Positions 1 to 8,160 of a DNA stretch of 64,000 bases are shown here, piece after piece. The position numbers and the translations under genes were made by a program. The notes beneath the pieces are model-generated. The model saw only the letters and a list, made by a program, of their open reading frames with translations. It was not told the origin of the DNA and ran no database searches. How positions within the stretch are numbered: the first letter of the stretch is position 1; each line of letters opens with the position of its first letter. The stretch is from Rhizomonospora bruguierae (GTDB taxonomy: Bacteria > Actinomycetota > Actinomycetes > Mycobacteriales > Micromonosporaceae), in the NCBI RefSeq assembly GCF_018397995.1, contig NZ_BBQH01000018.1:62001-126000 (forward strand), written 5' to 3'.

Positions 1-289
1 TGGCGCCGTCCGGCTCGGTGCGGGTGACCGTGACGGTCGGCGGTACCGGGCGCGAGGCCCGCCACTGCGCGATCGCCAGCAGCAGCTGCACAGTGGAGAT
101 TCCGGTGCCGAGGACCAGGGACACCACGTCCACGGCGGTACCCAGCTCCCTCTCTGCCGCCGCACCGCCCCACTGGATCCGGGCGTACCGGCGCACCGAC
201 GGCTCGTCCGCGAGCCAGGATCTCAGCGACCGCAGCGCCTCCAGGTCCGGCGCGTCATCGGTACCGGAGATGCTCAGCCGCAGGCGCAT
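1..289 (-). CDS. EACC1-domain protein, N-terminal part (cut by window edge)
   Basis: The gene runs off the left edge; 96 codons from an ATG at 289 are visible (a GTG four codons upstream at 301 is an alternative start). The translation starts MRLRLSISGTDD, continues with LRSLRSWLADEP and ends in a hydrophobic helix (VSLVLGTGISTVQLLLAIAQW) followed by VTVTRTEPDG. That layout (beta strand, acidic LRxLxxWL helix, glycine-rich amphipathic helix, PxVTVxxxDG strand) matches the effector-associated constant component EACC1. EACC1 is a small adaptor-like domain of actinobacterial NTP-dependent conflict systems, usually followed by genes for caspase, trypsin or NTPase partners. Those partners, if present, lie outside the window. 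Family assignment is from memory of the motif pattern. Confidence 0.6.
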   Translation of the reverse strand, partial: MRLRLSISGTDDAPDLEALRSLRSWLADEPSVRRYARIQWGGAAAERELGTAVDVVSLVLGTGISTVQLLLAIAQWRASRPVPPTVTVTRTEPDGA

Positions 290-399
290 GGAATCGGACA
301 CTATCCAAGCGTTACACCTTCTGTCACTACTCGCCCACGGAACGCATCCGCTCCGTGACGCTGTGCCCACCCGTCCGACGCACCGGCGAAGATGGAGAG

Positions 400-1206
400 A
401 TGCGTCTTGCTACCTGGAACGTGAACTCGGTGCGGTCGCGGCTGCCGCGACTGCTGGAGTGGCTGGCCGCCACCCGGCCGGACGTGGTGTGCCTGCAGGA
501 GACGAAGTGCGCCGCGGCCGAGTTCCCCGCGGCGGAGGTCGCCGACCTGGGGTACGAGACCGCCGCGCACGGCGACGGCCGGTGGAACGGCGTGGCGCTG
601 CTGTCCCAGGTCGGGCTGGCGGACGTCACCCGGGGGCTCGTCGGCAAACCCGGCTTCCCCGAACCGGAGCCCCGCGCCATCGCCGCCACCTGCGCGGGCG
701 TGCGCATCTGGTCCGTCTACGTGCCGAACGGGCGGGTGCCGGACTCGCCGCACTACGGGTACAAGCTGGCCTGGTTCGAGGCGCTGCGGGACACGGTCGC
801 GGTGGACGTGTCCGCCGGGGCGGAGGTGGCGGTCTGCGGCGACTTCAACGTCGCGCCGACCGACGCGGACGTGTGGGACCCGGCGGTCTTCGTGGACTCG
901 ACGCACGTCACGGCCCCGGAGCGGGCGGCCCTCGCCGCGCTGCGCGCCACCGGACTGCACGACGTGGTCCCCCGGCCGCTGAAGGGTCCGCATCCCTTTA
1001 CGTACTGGGACTACCGGGCCGGCATGTTCCACCAGAACAAGGGCATGCGCATCGACCTGGTGTACGTGACCGAGGGCGTCGCCGAGCGGGTGCGGGACGC
1101 GTACGTGGACCGGGAGGCGCGCAAGGGCAAGGGCCCCTCCGACCACGCCCCGATCGTCGTCGACCTGGCCGACAGCGGCGCCCAGGCCGCGGCCGACCCG
1201 GCTTAG
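400..1206 (+). CDS. xth: Exodeoxyribonuclease III (AP endonuclease family)
   Basis: A 268-residue endonuclease/exonuclease/phosphatase-fold enzyme of normal XthA length. It removes 3' blocking groups and cuts abasic sites in base-excision repair. Visible family motifs are NVNSVRSRLPR with the metal-binding LQETK near the N-terminus, YVPNGR in the middle, the catalytic GDFNVAPTD loop, and SDHAPIVVDL near the C-terminus. The ATG at 400 is chosen because the protein then begins MRLATWNVNSV exactly at the family start and a GGAGAG lies directly upstream; an earlier in-frame ATG at 355 would add 15 non-conserved residues. It converges with the next gene, overlapping it by four bases. Confidence 0.95.
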   Translation: MRLATWNVNSVRSRLPRLLEWLAATRPDVVCLQETKCAAAEFPAAEVADLGYETAAHGDGRWNGVALLSQVGLADVTRGLVGKPGFPEPEPRAIAATCAGVRIWSVYVPNGRVPDSPHYGYKLAWFEALRDTVAVDVSAGAEVAVCGDFNVAPTDADVWDPAVFVDSTHVTAPERAALAALRATGLHDVVPRPLKGPHPFTYWDYRAGMFHQNKGMRIDLVYVTEGVAERVRDAYVDREARKGKGPSDHAPIVVDLADSGAQAAADPA

Positions 1207-1592
1207 AGCAGCGCCTTGAGCGCCCAGAGCACGAGGGCGATCAGGCAGGCGAGGACCAGCGCCCCGGAGGCGAGCAGGGCGATGCCGAGGGCGCGGGCCG
1301 GCCCGGCGATCGGGCCGTTGCCCCTGGTCATTCCCAGGACGACGGCGAGCGGGGGCGCGTCGCGCCCGGCTGGCCGCTCATCGGGTGCGAAATCGTCTTC
1401 GTTCGGCGGGGTCGGCTCCACCCGGGGGTCGTCCGCCTCGGCGCCGTACCGGGTGCCGTGCTGCTGGGGTTGTGCGCGCTCGTCCGGGTAGGGCATGCGG
1501 TTGCCGGAGCGCTGCCGGGGTGCGCGGGGCCGGAACCGGAACCGGGCGGGACGCCCGTTGCCGCCGCGGTTGCCGGCAGACGGCCTGACCAT
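1203..1592 (-). CDS. Small single-pass membrane protein, unknown function
   Basis: 129 residues. The first ~40 residues are very basic (RPARFRFRPRAPRQR), the middle is acidic and proline-rich, and the last ~30 residues form one strong transmembrane segment (ALGIALLASGALVLACLIALVLWALKALL). The start at 1592 has an excellent ribosome-binding site (GGAGGAGA, 2-4 bases upstream). This looks like a tail-anchored cytoplasmic-facing protein. I do not recognise a domain. It reads away from the lut operon and overlaps xth at the 3' end by four bases. Confidence 0.8.
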   Translation of the reverse strand: MVRPSAGNRGGNGRPARFRFRPRAPRQRSGNRMPYPDERAQPQQHGTRYGAEADDPRVEPTPPNEDDFAPDERPAGRDAPPLAVVLGMTRGNGPIAGPARALGIALLASGALVLACLIALVLWALKALL

Positions 1593-1770
1593 CGTCTCCT
1601 CCAGGCTTCCCGGTCGGGGCGGGCCGGAAAGCGGATCGGCGGAAGGGACCCCGTAGGTTCCTCGGGCTATGGGACTACCCCACACCACCGGCCGCGACGC
1701 ACACAATCCGTAAGCTGACGGCCACCCGTGAAAATCGATATCCCGTTCCCCCGATGGAGGGACGGCGAAG

Positions 1771-1791
1771 GATCGTATAGGATCCACGATC
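1771..1791 (+). promoter_or_regulatory. Inverted repeat abutting the GntR start; candidate leaderless promoter/operator
   Basis: GATCGT (1771-1776) and ACGATC (1786-1791) form a perfect inverted repeat around a 9-base spacer that holds TATAGGAT. TAGGAT at 1778-1783 is a good -10 hexamer, and the ATG begins 8 bases after it. There is no Shine-Dalgarno sequence, so the transcript probably begins at or next to the ATG (leaderless). A repressor dimer bound here would cover the -10, fitting autoregulation by the GntR protein encoded immediately downstream. This is inference from sequence only. Confidence 0.4.
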
Positions 1792-2505
1792 ATGCGACCC
1801 GCCCGCCGGTTGGTCCTCAGCGACGACGTGTACGAGTCCCTGCGCGGCCTGCTCATGGACCACGCGGTCGCGCCCGGCGCCCGGATCACCATCGACGCGC
1901 TCGCCCGGCAACTCCAGGTCTCGGCGACCCCGGTCCGCGAGGCCCTCGCCCGGCTGGAGGCCGACGGGCTGGTCCGCAAGCGCCCGCTCGCCGGGTACAC
2001 CGCCACCCCGCTGCTCACCCGGGAGGAGTTCGAGGAGCTGTTCGAGATGCGGGCGATCCTCGAGGTGCCCGCCGCCGAGCGTGCCGCCCGCCGGTCCGCC
2101 GCCGGCGAGCTGGACGCGTCGGCCGCCGACCACCTGCGGGCCGAGGCCGACCTGCCCGGGCCGGAGGGGCACCACGGCTGGGCCGGGTACGCGGCGTTCA
2201 CCGCGCAGGACGCCCGGTTCCACAACCTGCTCGCCGAGCTGGCCGGCAACCGGATGCTGCACGAGTCCGTGGTGCGGCTGCGTCCACACCTGCACCTGTT
2301 CCGGCTGCACTTCCCCGCCGCGCACTTCGGGGTCAGCGCCCGGGAGCACCACCGCGTCGTCGACGCCGTCCTGACCGGGGACCCGGCCGGCGCCGCCGCG
2401 GCGATGCGCGACCATCTCGACGCGTCCCGGCAGCGCCACCTGCCCTTCTTCGATGAGGCGACCGTATGCGCATCGCACTGTTCATCACCTGCGTCAACGA
2501 CCTGA
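1792..2505 (+). CDS. GntR/FadR-family transcriptional regulator of the lut operon
   Basis: 237 residues. The N-terminal winged helix (about residues 10-75) contains the GntR signature LARQLQVSATPVREALARLEADGLV. The C-terminal part (about 85-220) is an all-helical FCD effector domain with EEFEELFEMRAILE and the spaced metal/ligand residues D..H near RFHNLLAELAGN and the late REHHRVVDAV. Its stop lies 40 bases inside lutA, so the regulator and lutABC are co-transcribed. By analogy with LldR/LutR-type regulators it should sense L-lactate or a related hydroxy acid and repress this operon; the ligand is inferred from context. Confidence 0.88.
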   Translation: MRPARRLVLSDDVYESLRGLLMDHAVAPGARITIDALARQLQVSATPVREALARLEADGLVRKRPLAGYTATPLLTREEFEELFEMRAILEVPAAERAARRSAAGELDASAADHLRAEADLPGPEGHHGWAGYAAFTAQDARFHNLLAELAGNRMLHESVVRLRPHLHLFRLHFPAAHFGVSAREHHRVVDAVLTGDPAGAAAAMRDHLDASRQRHLPFFDEATVCASHCSSPASTT

Positions 2506-3197
2506 TGTTCCCCGGCACCGGCCGGGCGGTCGTCCGGGTGCTGGAGCGGCTGGGGCACACCGTGGAGTTCCCCGCCGAGCAGACCTGCTGCGGGCAGATG
2601 CACGCCAACAGCGGGTACCGGGCCGAGGCGATGCCGCTCGTGCGCCGCTTCGTCGACGCCTTCGCCGGGTACGACGCGGTGGTCGGGCCCTCCGGGTCGT
2701 GCGTGGCGATGGTCCGCGATTCGTACCCCCACCTCGCCGAGGGCGACCCGGGCCTGGCGGCCGCCGTGAGCGCCGTGGCACCCCGCACGTACGAGCTGTC
2801 CGAACTGCTGGTGGACGTGCTCGGGGTGACCGACGTGGGCGCCCGCTTCCCGTACCGGGTCACCTACCACCCGACCTGCCACGGCCTGCGCATGCTGCGC
2901 CTGGGCGACCGCCCGCTGGCGCTGCTGCGCGCGGTCGGCGGGATCGACCTGGCCGACCTGCCCGGCGCGGCGGAGTGCTGCGGCTTCGGCGGCACGTTCG
3001 CGGTGAAGAACGCCGGCGTCTCGGGCGCCATGCTGGCCGACAAGTGCGCCGCCATCGCCGCCACCGGGGCGCAGTACGTGGCCGCGGTGGACAACTCCTG
3101 CCTGGCGCACATCGGCGGCGGCCTCTCCCGGGGGGCCGGCGGCGGCGCGCGTCCCATCCACTACGCCGAGATCCTCGCCAGCGAGGGGGCACAATGA
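2466..3197 (+). CDS. lutA: Lactate utilisation protein A, Fe-S oxidoreductase subunit
   Basis: 243 residues with two CCG domains: EQTCCGQMH near residue 38 and AAECCGFGG near residue 169. These cysteine-rich repeats are typical of heterodisulfide-reductase/glycolate-oxidase-type subunits. LutA, LutB and LutC together oxidise L-lactate to pyruvate in the cytoplasm. The ATG at 2466 starts MRIALFITCVND, the family start, and lies inside the end of the GntR gene; the stop overlaps lutB by four bases (ATGA), indicating translational coupling. Confidence 0.95.
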   Translation: MRIALFITCVNDLMFPGTGRAVVRVLERLGHTVEFPAEQTCCGQMHANSGYRAEAMPLVRRFVDAFAGYDAVVGPSGSCVAMVRDSYPHLAEGDPGLAAAVSAVAPRTYELSELLVDVLGVTDVGARFPYRVTYHPTCHGLRMLRLGDRPLALLRAVGGIDLADLPGAAECCGFGGTFAVKNAGVSGAMLADKCAAIAATGAQYVAAVDNSCLAHIGGGLSRGAGGGARPIHYAEILASEGAQ

Positions 3198-4645
3198 CCA
3201 CAGTGGATAGAGGTAGCGGGCACATCGTCACCCCGCTGCCCTTCCCCCGGTACGCGGCCAGGGAACTGGGCGACGCGCAACTGCGGACGAACCTGCGCCG
3301 GGCCACCCACACGATCCGGGACAAGCGGCTGCGGGTGGTCGGCGAGGTACCCGAATGGGAGGCCCTGCGGTGGGCCGGCGCGGCGACCAAGGACGACGCG
3401 CTCGCCCGGCTGCCCGCGCTGCTGGAGCAGTTCGAGGCCGCCGCCACCGCCCGGGGCGCCACCGTGCACTGGGCCCGGGACGCCACCGAGGCCAGCGCGA
3501 TCGTCACCGACCTGGTCCGATCCACCGGTACGACCGAGGTGGTGAAGGTCAAGTCGATGGTCACCCAGGAAATCCGGCTGAACGAGACACTCGCCGAGGC
3601 CGGCATCGCCGCCGTGGAGACGGACCTCGCCGAACTGATCGTCCAACTCGCCGACGACGCACCGTCACACATCCTGGTGCCCGCGATCCACTACAACCGG
3701 GGGCAGATCCGCGACATCTTCCGCGCCCGCATGGCGGGCGTCGACCCGGACCTCGGCGACGCGCCGGCCGCCCTCGCCGAAGCCGCCCGGCGGCACCTGC
3801 GGGCGAAGTTCCTCACCGCGAAGGTCGGCATCTCCGGCGCCAACTTCGCCATCGCCGAGACCGGCACGCTGGTCGTGGTCGAAAGCGAGGGCAACGGCCG
3901 GATGTGCCTCACCCTGCCCGAGACGCTGATCTCCGTGGTCGGCATCGAGAAGCTCCTGCCCCGCTTCGCCGACCTGGACGTGTTCCTCCAACTGCTGCCC
4001 CGCTCCTCGACCGGCGAGCGGATGAACCCGTACACCTCCCTGTGGACCGGCGTGACGCCCGGCGACGGCCCGCAGAACGTGCACATCGTCCTGCTGGACA
4101 ACGGCCGGACGGCCACCCTCGCCGACCCGCACGGCCGGGAGGCCCTGCGCTGCATCCGCTGCTCGGCCTGCCTCAACGTGTGCCCCGTCTACGAGCGGGT
4201 CGGCGGCCACGCGTACGGCTCGGTCTACCCCGGCCCGATCGGCGCGATCATCTCCCCGCAGCTCGCCGGCCAGGACGCCGGTTTCAACCGCAGCCTCCCG
4301 TACGCGTCCACGCTGTGCGGGGCCTGCTTCGACGCCTGCCCGGTCCGCATCGACATCCCCCGCATTCTCGTCCACCTTCGACAGTCTGGAGTGGACGCTA
4401 AGCGCGGCAGGCCGTCGGCGGAGCGCACGGCGATGCGCGCGCTCTCCTTCCTCATGCGGGACCGCCGCCGCTACGCCGCCGCCCTGCGAGCCGCCCGGCG
4501 CGGCGCCGCCCCGCTACGCCTGGGCCGCCGCCGCGACACCCTGCGCCGCCTCCCCTGGCCCCTGTCGGCCTGGACGACCAGCCGGGACGCCCCGCTGCCG
4601 CCCGGCGAGACCTTCCGCGAATGGTGGTCCCGTGAACGCGCGTGA
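3194..4645 (+). CDS. lutB: Lactate utilisation protein B, ferredoxin-type iron-sulfur protein
   Basis: 483 residues. The large N-terminal domain (about 70-300) is the LUD/LutB fold with VVKVKSMVTQEIRLNE and ANFAIAETGTLVVVESEGN. Two 4Fe-4S clusters follow: CIRCSACLNVCPVY around residues 319-332 and CGACFDACPVRIDIP around 375-389. It is the presumed electron-transferring core of the LutABC lactate dehydrogenase. The ATG at 3194 overlaps the lutA stop. It contains a basic arginine-rich tail typical of actinobacterial homologues and overlaps lutC by 14 bases. Confidence 0.95.
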   Translation: MTTVDRGSGHIVTPLPFPRYAARELGDAQLRTNLRRATHTIRDKRLRVVGEVPEWEALRWAGAATKDDALARLPALLEQFEAAATARGATVHWARDATEASAIVTDLVRSTGTTEVVKVKSMVTQEIRLNETLAEAGIAAVETDLAELIVQLADDAPSHILVPAIHYNRGQIRDIFRARMAGVDPDLGDAPAALAEAARRHLRAKFLTAKVGISGANFAIAETGTLVVVESEGNGRMCLTLPETLISVVGIEKLLPRFADLDVFLQLLPRSSTGERMNPYTSLWTGVTPGDGPQNVHIVLLDNGRTATLADPHGREALRCIRCSACLNVCPVYERVGGHAYGSVYPGPIGAIISPQLAGQDAGFNRSLPYASTLCGACFDACPVRIDIPRILVHLRQSGVDAKRGRPSAERTAMRALSFLMRDRRRYAAALRAARRGAAPLRLGRRRDTLRRLPWPLSAWTTSRDAPLPPGETFREWWSRERA

Positions 4646-5300
4646 CGAGATCCTGAGCCGCATCCGGCGCGCCCTCACCGCCGCACCGCCCGCCACCGCC
4701 GCACCGGCCACCGCCGCACCCGCCGGAGCGGTCTCCGGTGCAGCGCTTGTGGGGGCGGGCGCCGCGGGCAGCGGCGATGTCATCGCTCTGCTCGCCGACC
4801 GTCTCGTCGACTACAAGGCGAACGTTCGCCACTGCCCGGCCGGGTCGGTCGGCTCGGTCGTCGGGGAACTGCTCGCCGGCGCGACCGCCGTCGCGACGCC
4901 GCCCGACATCCCCGCGGACTGGCTCTCCGCCTGGACCGGAACCGTCCTGCGCGACGGCGCCCCGGAGCCGCTGACCGTCGCCCGGCTCGACGCACCCGGC
5001 GTCGCCGCCCTCACCGGGTGCGCGGTCGCCATCGCCGAGACCGGCACCCTGATCCTCGACACCGGGCCGGTGCAGGGTCGCCGCGTGCTCACCCTCGTCC
5101 CCGACCACCACATCTGCGTCGTACCGGCGAGCCGCGTCGTGGCTGGGGTGCCGGCCGGCTTCGCGGCGCTGCCCGACCCGTCACGCCCCATCACGCTGGT
5201 CTCCGGCCCCTCGGCGACCAGCGACATCGAGCTTGATCGGGTGGAGGGCGTCCACGGCCCCCGTCGCCTCGACGTCGTCATCGTGGTGGACGCCCAGTAG
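4632..5300 (+). CDS. lutC: Lactate utilisation protein C (LUD domain)
   Basis: 222 residues, single LUD domain with the signature AIAETGTLILDTG (about 131-143) and LVPDHHICVV. It starts at a GTG at 4632 inside lutB, giving VNARDEILSRIRRAL, the conserved LutC N-terminus. Residues 17-50 are an alanine/proline-rich low-complexity insert (AAPPATAAPATAAPAG) not expected in the family core. It is the last gene of the lut operon; no lactate permease follows. Confidence 0.93.
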   Translation: MNARDEILSRIRRALTAAPPATAAPATAAPAGAVSGAALVGAGAAGSGDVIALLADRLVDYKANVRHCPAGSVGSVVGELLAGATAVATPPDIPADWLSAWTGTVLRDGAPEPLTVARLDAPGVAALTGCAVAIAETGTLILDTGPVQGRRVLTLVPDHHICVVPASRVVAGVPAGFAALPDPSRPITLVSGPSATSDIELDRVEGVHGPRRLDVVIVVDAQ

Positions 5301-5353
5301 TTACGCCCAGATCTGCGAGAGCCTGGAGGTGAGATCCCTCCCGGCTACTCGAC

Positions 5354-6082
5354 CTATAGCATGGTCCTGATGACCACAATAGCGTGCCAAATAGTGGCGC
5401 TTGCCATGGTCGAGAGCATCAAGCTCAGTGCGAGCGCAGGCCAAGAAACTGTCCTTTCTCGATTCCAAAGAACAAGAGCAAATGCTCCACCAACAAAGAG
5501 CATCTGGATGAGCGCCGATCGCAGTTGATCCACAGCAAAAGCGTCGAACGGTCCAGCCCAGAGCACTGCGATGTGGAAGAGGCCGTATGTTCCCTGCCCT
5601 GCGAGCAATCCGAACGCCACTCCCGTCGCGACGGTGCTGTTTCGCGCGGAGCCGCGCCTCATGATGTCAGCCAAGACTCCCATCATAAGGCCTGCGCAGC
5701 CCGATGCGGCGACCCAGAAAACTGCCGACCTAATTACCGACAGAAGACCATACCATGACTCGCCGCCGGTAAGGGCGTCAGGTTTGTGGTACCAACGGCG
5801 GCTAAGGAATACTATTAGCGTATAGTAGGTGACGGTTGCCAGCGAGAGTGCTCCTATCGCGAACCTGATGGCCGACACCCGCTCGTTGGCAAGCATGGCG
5901 GCCAGGAGGGCTACTAATCCCCAGGCGAACCCGGAACTGACAACGGGCAGTAGAAGTTCTGTTGCCGAGTTCGGAAACAAGTCCGGAACGACCGCAGCCA
6001 CCCCAATCCCGACCCCCATTAGTAATGGGGACGCGATAGAGGGGCTAGCTGTCCGGAGGTCTCCCGGCGTAGATTCTGTCAT
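5354..6082 (-). CDS. Polytopic membrane protein, unknown function
   Basis: 242 residues with about seven hydrophobic segments (for example LLMGVGIGVAAVV, AWGLVALLAAMLA, GLMMGVLADIM, ATGVAFGLLAGQG). It resembles small actinobacterial DUF6518-like membrane proteins, but I cannot confirm the family. It overlaps the upstream lipoprotein gene by four bases (ATGA), so the two are translationally coupled. Base composition is much lower in GC than the surroundings (one sampled 60-base line, 5401-5460, is 55% GC), and rare A/T-ending codons are common, suggesting recent acquisition. Confidence 0.75.
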   Translation of the reverse strand: MTESTPGDLRTASPSIASPLLMGVGIGVAAVVPDLFPNSATELLLPVVSSGFAWGLVALLAAMLANERVSAIRFAIGALSLATVTYYTLIVFLSRRWYHKPDALTGGESWYGLLSVIRSAVFWVAASGCAGLMMGVLADIMRRGSARNSTVATGVAFGLLAGQGTYGLFHIAVLWAGPFDAFAVDQLRSALIQMLFVGGAFALVLWNRERTVSWPALALSLMLSTMASATIWHAIVVIRTML

Positions 6083-6585
6083 TCAGGCGCCGCCGGGCAG
6101 TTGAGGTCGATGATTTGCCGCAACTCCTCAACCCGTCCATCGCTGGCGTCATTCAGGACGGCATCTCGGCTACTGCGCCCCGCCTCATCGAGACCCCATT
6201 TGTAGAACGCCGATTGACGTAATGCTAGCACTTGTTTCAGTGCCGCTCGCCGTTCTATCGCATCCCTCGTCGAGAAGAACGTGCGACCCCATGAGCAGTG
6301 CCAGTACCAGGCGGCATCCACCCTACCGGTGTTGGTTTCGTACATTTGCAAACCGCCGTCGTCGGCACGCTCGGGGTACCCGGGACTCGCGGGCCACTCC
6401 CACCCCGGTCCTAGCTGTAACCTCTTGGACTCCTCTCGGAACTCGTTCGCTGCCTCCTGCACGCTTCCATACTTCCGTTCTGCAGATGGGCTACTGCAGG
6501 CACTGCTGGCCAATAGCGGGATCAGCAAGGGAACAGCCGCACGCGCCCATCCAGTTCGCCTGGTTACATAATAGTTGCCGAACAT
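6079..6585 (-). CDS. Putative lipoprotein, unknown function
   Basis: 168 residues from the ATG at 6585. The N-terminus has positively charged residues, a hydrophobic stretch and a lipobox-like LLASSAC|SS, so the mature protein should be lipid-anchored on the outer face of the membrane. The rest is soluble and tryptophan-rich (GPGWEWPASPG, DAAWYWHCSWGR). The start at 6585 is preferred over one 27 codons upstream because it places the signal peptide at the N-terminus. It is coupled to the downstream membrane protein. Lower GC than the neighbourhood; no recognised domain. Confidence 0.7.
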   Translation of the reverse strand: MFGNYYVTRRTGWARAAVPLLIPLLASSACSSPSAERKYGSVQEAANEFREESKRLQLGPGWEWPASPGYPERADDGGLQMYETNTGRVDAAWYWHCSWGRTFFSTRDAIERRAALKQVLALRQSAFYKWGLDEAGRSSRDAVLNDASDGRVEELRQIIDLNCPAAPE

Positions 6586-6697
6586 CCTTAGGCCAATCAG
6601 TCCATTCTCGCTGGCCACTCCATTGCTCACGCGAGCCGCATGTGATCCTCGCTGCTCAAGGCCCACATACGACTCACATGAAATGCAAGAGGATTGG

Positions 6698-7138
6698 TCA
6701 GTAGGTCATCCTGCCCGAGAAGGAATGGTCACAGTTGGAGCAGGTGGTGCCGCGGGCGAACTTGTTCCTAAATTGGGTGCCAGGAGGGCCATAGTAGCCA
6801 AGATCGGTGTATGTGGATGCCGTCTGGTTGATGGCATAGGTCGGACCATCATCGGTGACCTTGATTCGCCACTTGATATAGTCAGGCGATCCACTGCGCA
6901 ACTTGGGCGCCTTACTGATGTTGATGCTGACATATGGCCCGTCTGCGAACGAGACGGTTCGCCACGTAGCTGACGTGTACCAAACCCCTGAATCACTCCA
7001 GGTATCGCCGCTGATTGGCACACGATAGTCGGCCCATGCCGCTGTCGGGAATCCCGCGATGGCCAGCATCGTGCCCACAATGGCGGCAGATGCGATCGCC
7101 CGAATGCGACTTCTGCTGTACCTCGTACTTGACATCAT
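6698..7138 (-). CDS. Small secreted protein, unknown function
   Basis: 146 residues. A clear Sec signal peptide ends at AAWA|DYRV (about residue 38). The mature part has beta-rich, serine/tyrosine-rich composition (SGDTWSDSGVWYTSATW) and a CSNC motif near the C-terminus (TTCSNCDHSF), the only cysteines, able to form a disulfide or bind metal. The start is a tandem ATGATG with GGGGAG immediately upstream. It belongs to the same lower-GC islet as the two genes downstream on the same strand. Confidence 0.7.
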   Translation of the reverse strand: MMSSTRYSRSRIRAIASAAIVGTMLAIAGFPTAAWADYRVPISGDTWSDSGVWYTSATWRTVSFADGPYVSINISKAPKLRSGSPDYIKWRIKVTDDGPTYAINQTASTYTDLGYYGPPGTQFRNKFARGTTCSNCDHSFSGRMTY

Positions 7139-7187
7139 CTCCCCATCCAGTGGGCGCCCGGTGCCGTCCGGTTTGGACTCACATAGA

Positions 7188-7215
7188 AGGTTATCAGAGG
7201 GTGGCCATCTGACAA
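7188..7215 (-). promoter_or_regulatory. Candidate promoter of the secreted-protein gene
   Basis: On the minus strand TTGTCA (7215-7210) and TAACCT (7193-7188) are separated by 16 bases. The -10 ends 49 bases before the ATG-ATG at 7138. This is the best housekeeping-sigma-like pair upstream of the islet genes. Confidence 0.35.
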
Positions 7216-7307
7216 CAGCCCGTACTCGTGGTCTCTCCTGGTCAATGTGGACCGTCGAAGGCCACCGACGGATCGATGAGAAAGTGACAAGATCAACGAA
7301 ACAGAGG

Positions 7308-7484
7308 CACGACCTCGAGTTCGCCGGCATGCTGTCGACGCCGCTCACCTCGGTCCGCCAGCCCAAGTACCGGCTCGGCCGCACCGCCGCCGACCTGATG
7401 CTCGGCGAGTCCGACCCGGACCACCGCCACCGGCGCGTCCTCTTCCAGCCCGAACTCGTCGTCCGCGACTCCAGCCGCCCCTGA
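7308..7484 (+). pseudogene. Remnant: C-terminus of a LacI-family regulator
   Basis: The in-frame end of this stretch reads MLSTPLTSVRQPKYRLGR, then AADLMLGE and RRVLFQPELVVRDSS before a stop. This is the canonical LacI C-terminus (PPLTTVRQP, GRRAAELLL, LPPELVVRxST). Upstream codons are unrelated and low in GC, and no helix-turn-helix or effector-binding core is present. A regulator gene was therefore truncated at about 7308, at the boundary with the low-GC islet. Confidence 0.7.
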
Positions 7485-7500
7485 CCGTCGGCGGGCGCAA

Positions 7501-7531
7501 CCCGCCACACCGATCTCGCACGTGTGGCGGG
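7501..7531 (+). terminator. Hairpin terminator after the LacI remnant
   Basis: CCCGCCACAC (7501-7510) pairs perfectly with GTGTGGCGGG (7522-7531) around an 11-base loop, 16 bases after the remnant's stop codon. There is no long T-run, as is common in high-GC actinobacteria. It could serve both strands, since the minus-strand Pr6Pr gene ends at 7573. Confidence 0.5.
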
Positions 7532-7572
7532 CGGCAACGGCCACCAGGAGCGGGCACCACAAACCGCGATGG

Positions 7573-8160
7573 CTAGAGCCGCGGGCGGGAGGAGAGCCGG
7601 GTACGGAGCCGGGCGAGGGCGAGGACGGCGACGCCGAGCAGCAGGATCAGCGCGGCGAACACCGCGATCCGGCCCAGGAAGCCCGGGACCGTCGGGTTGA
7701 GGAACGGGTACTGGTACCGGCGCCACGCCGGCCCGGTCATGAGCGTACCGACGATCAGCGTCATGACCAGGTACGCGACCGGATAGGCGAGCCAGGCGAC
7801 CGGCAGCCACCGGGGCGGCGCGGGCTCGTCGCGGCCGGTGAGCAGCCAGTCGGCGAGGACCAGCAGGGTGGTGACCAGGTGGGCCAGCAGCGAACGCGGC
7901 GTACCGCCGTCGCCACCCTCGGCGAAGAAGATCGCACTGAGCGCGAGCGCCGCGACCAGGACGCCGCCGCGCAGCGGGCCGGTGTACCGGGCGGGGCGGC
8001 GGGCCGCCGGCGGGCGCAGGGCGAGCCAGCCGTAGCAGGCGGCGATCAGCAGGTTGACCTGGACGGTGAACGCCCGCAGGCTGATCGTCCCCTCGATCCA
8101 GGAGGCGGCGGCGACGGCGGCGGTAACGGCGATCACGAGACGCCACACGGTCCGGGGCAC
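7573..8160 (-). CDS. Pr6Pr-family integral membrane protein
   Basis: 195 residues starting at a GTG (8160) as VPRTVWRLVIAV. It has six predicted transmembrane segments and family-like features: FTVQVNLLIAACYGWLAL in helix 2, SLLAHLVTTLLVLADWLL in helix 4, and PYPFLNP-like RYQYPFLNPTVPG before the last helix. Pr6Pr proteins are widespread actinobacterial six-helix proteins of unknown function. It stands alone between the LacI remnant and ppgK. Confidence 0.75.
   Translation of the reverse strand: MPRTVWRLVIAVTAAVAAASWIEGTISLRAFTVQVNLLIAACYGWLALRPPAARRPARYTGPLRGGVLVAALALSAIFFAEGGDGGTPRSLLAHLVTTLLVLADWLLTGRDEPAPPRWLPVAWLAYPVAYLVMTLIVGTLMTGPAWRRYQYPFLNPTVPGFLGRIAVFAALILLLGVAVLALARLRTRLSSRPRL

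Noticed and set aside
18-1718. Long plus-strand open frame of arginine/glycine/alanine-rich sequence
   Set aside because: It overlaps xth and two minus-strand genes in other frames; composition is that of out-of-frame high-GC DNA and no domain is seen. Many similar antisense frames across the window were discarded for the same reason.
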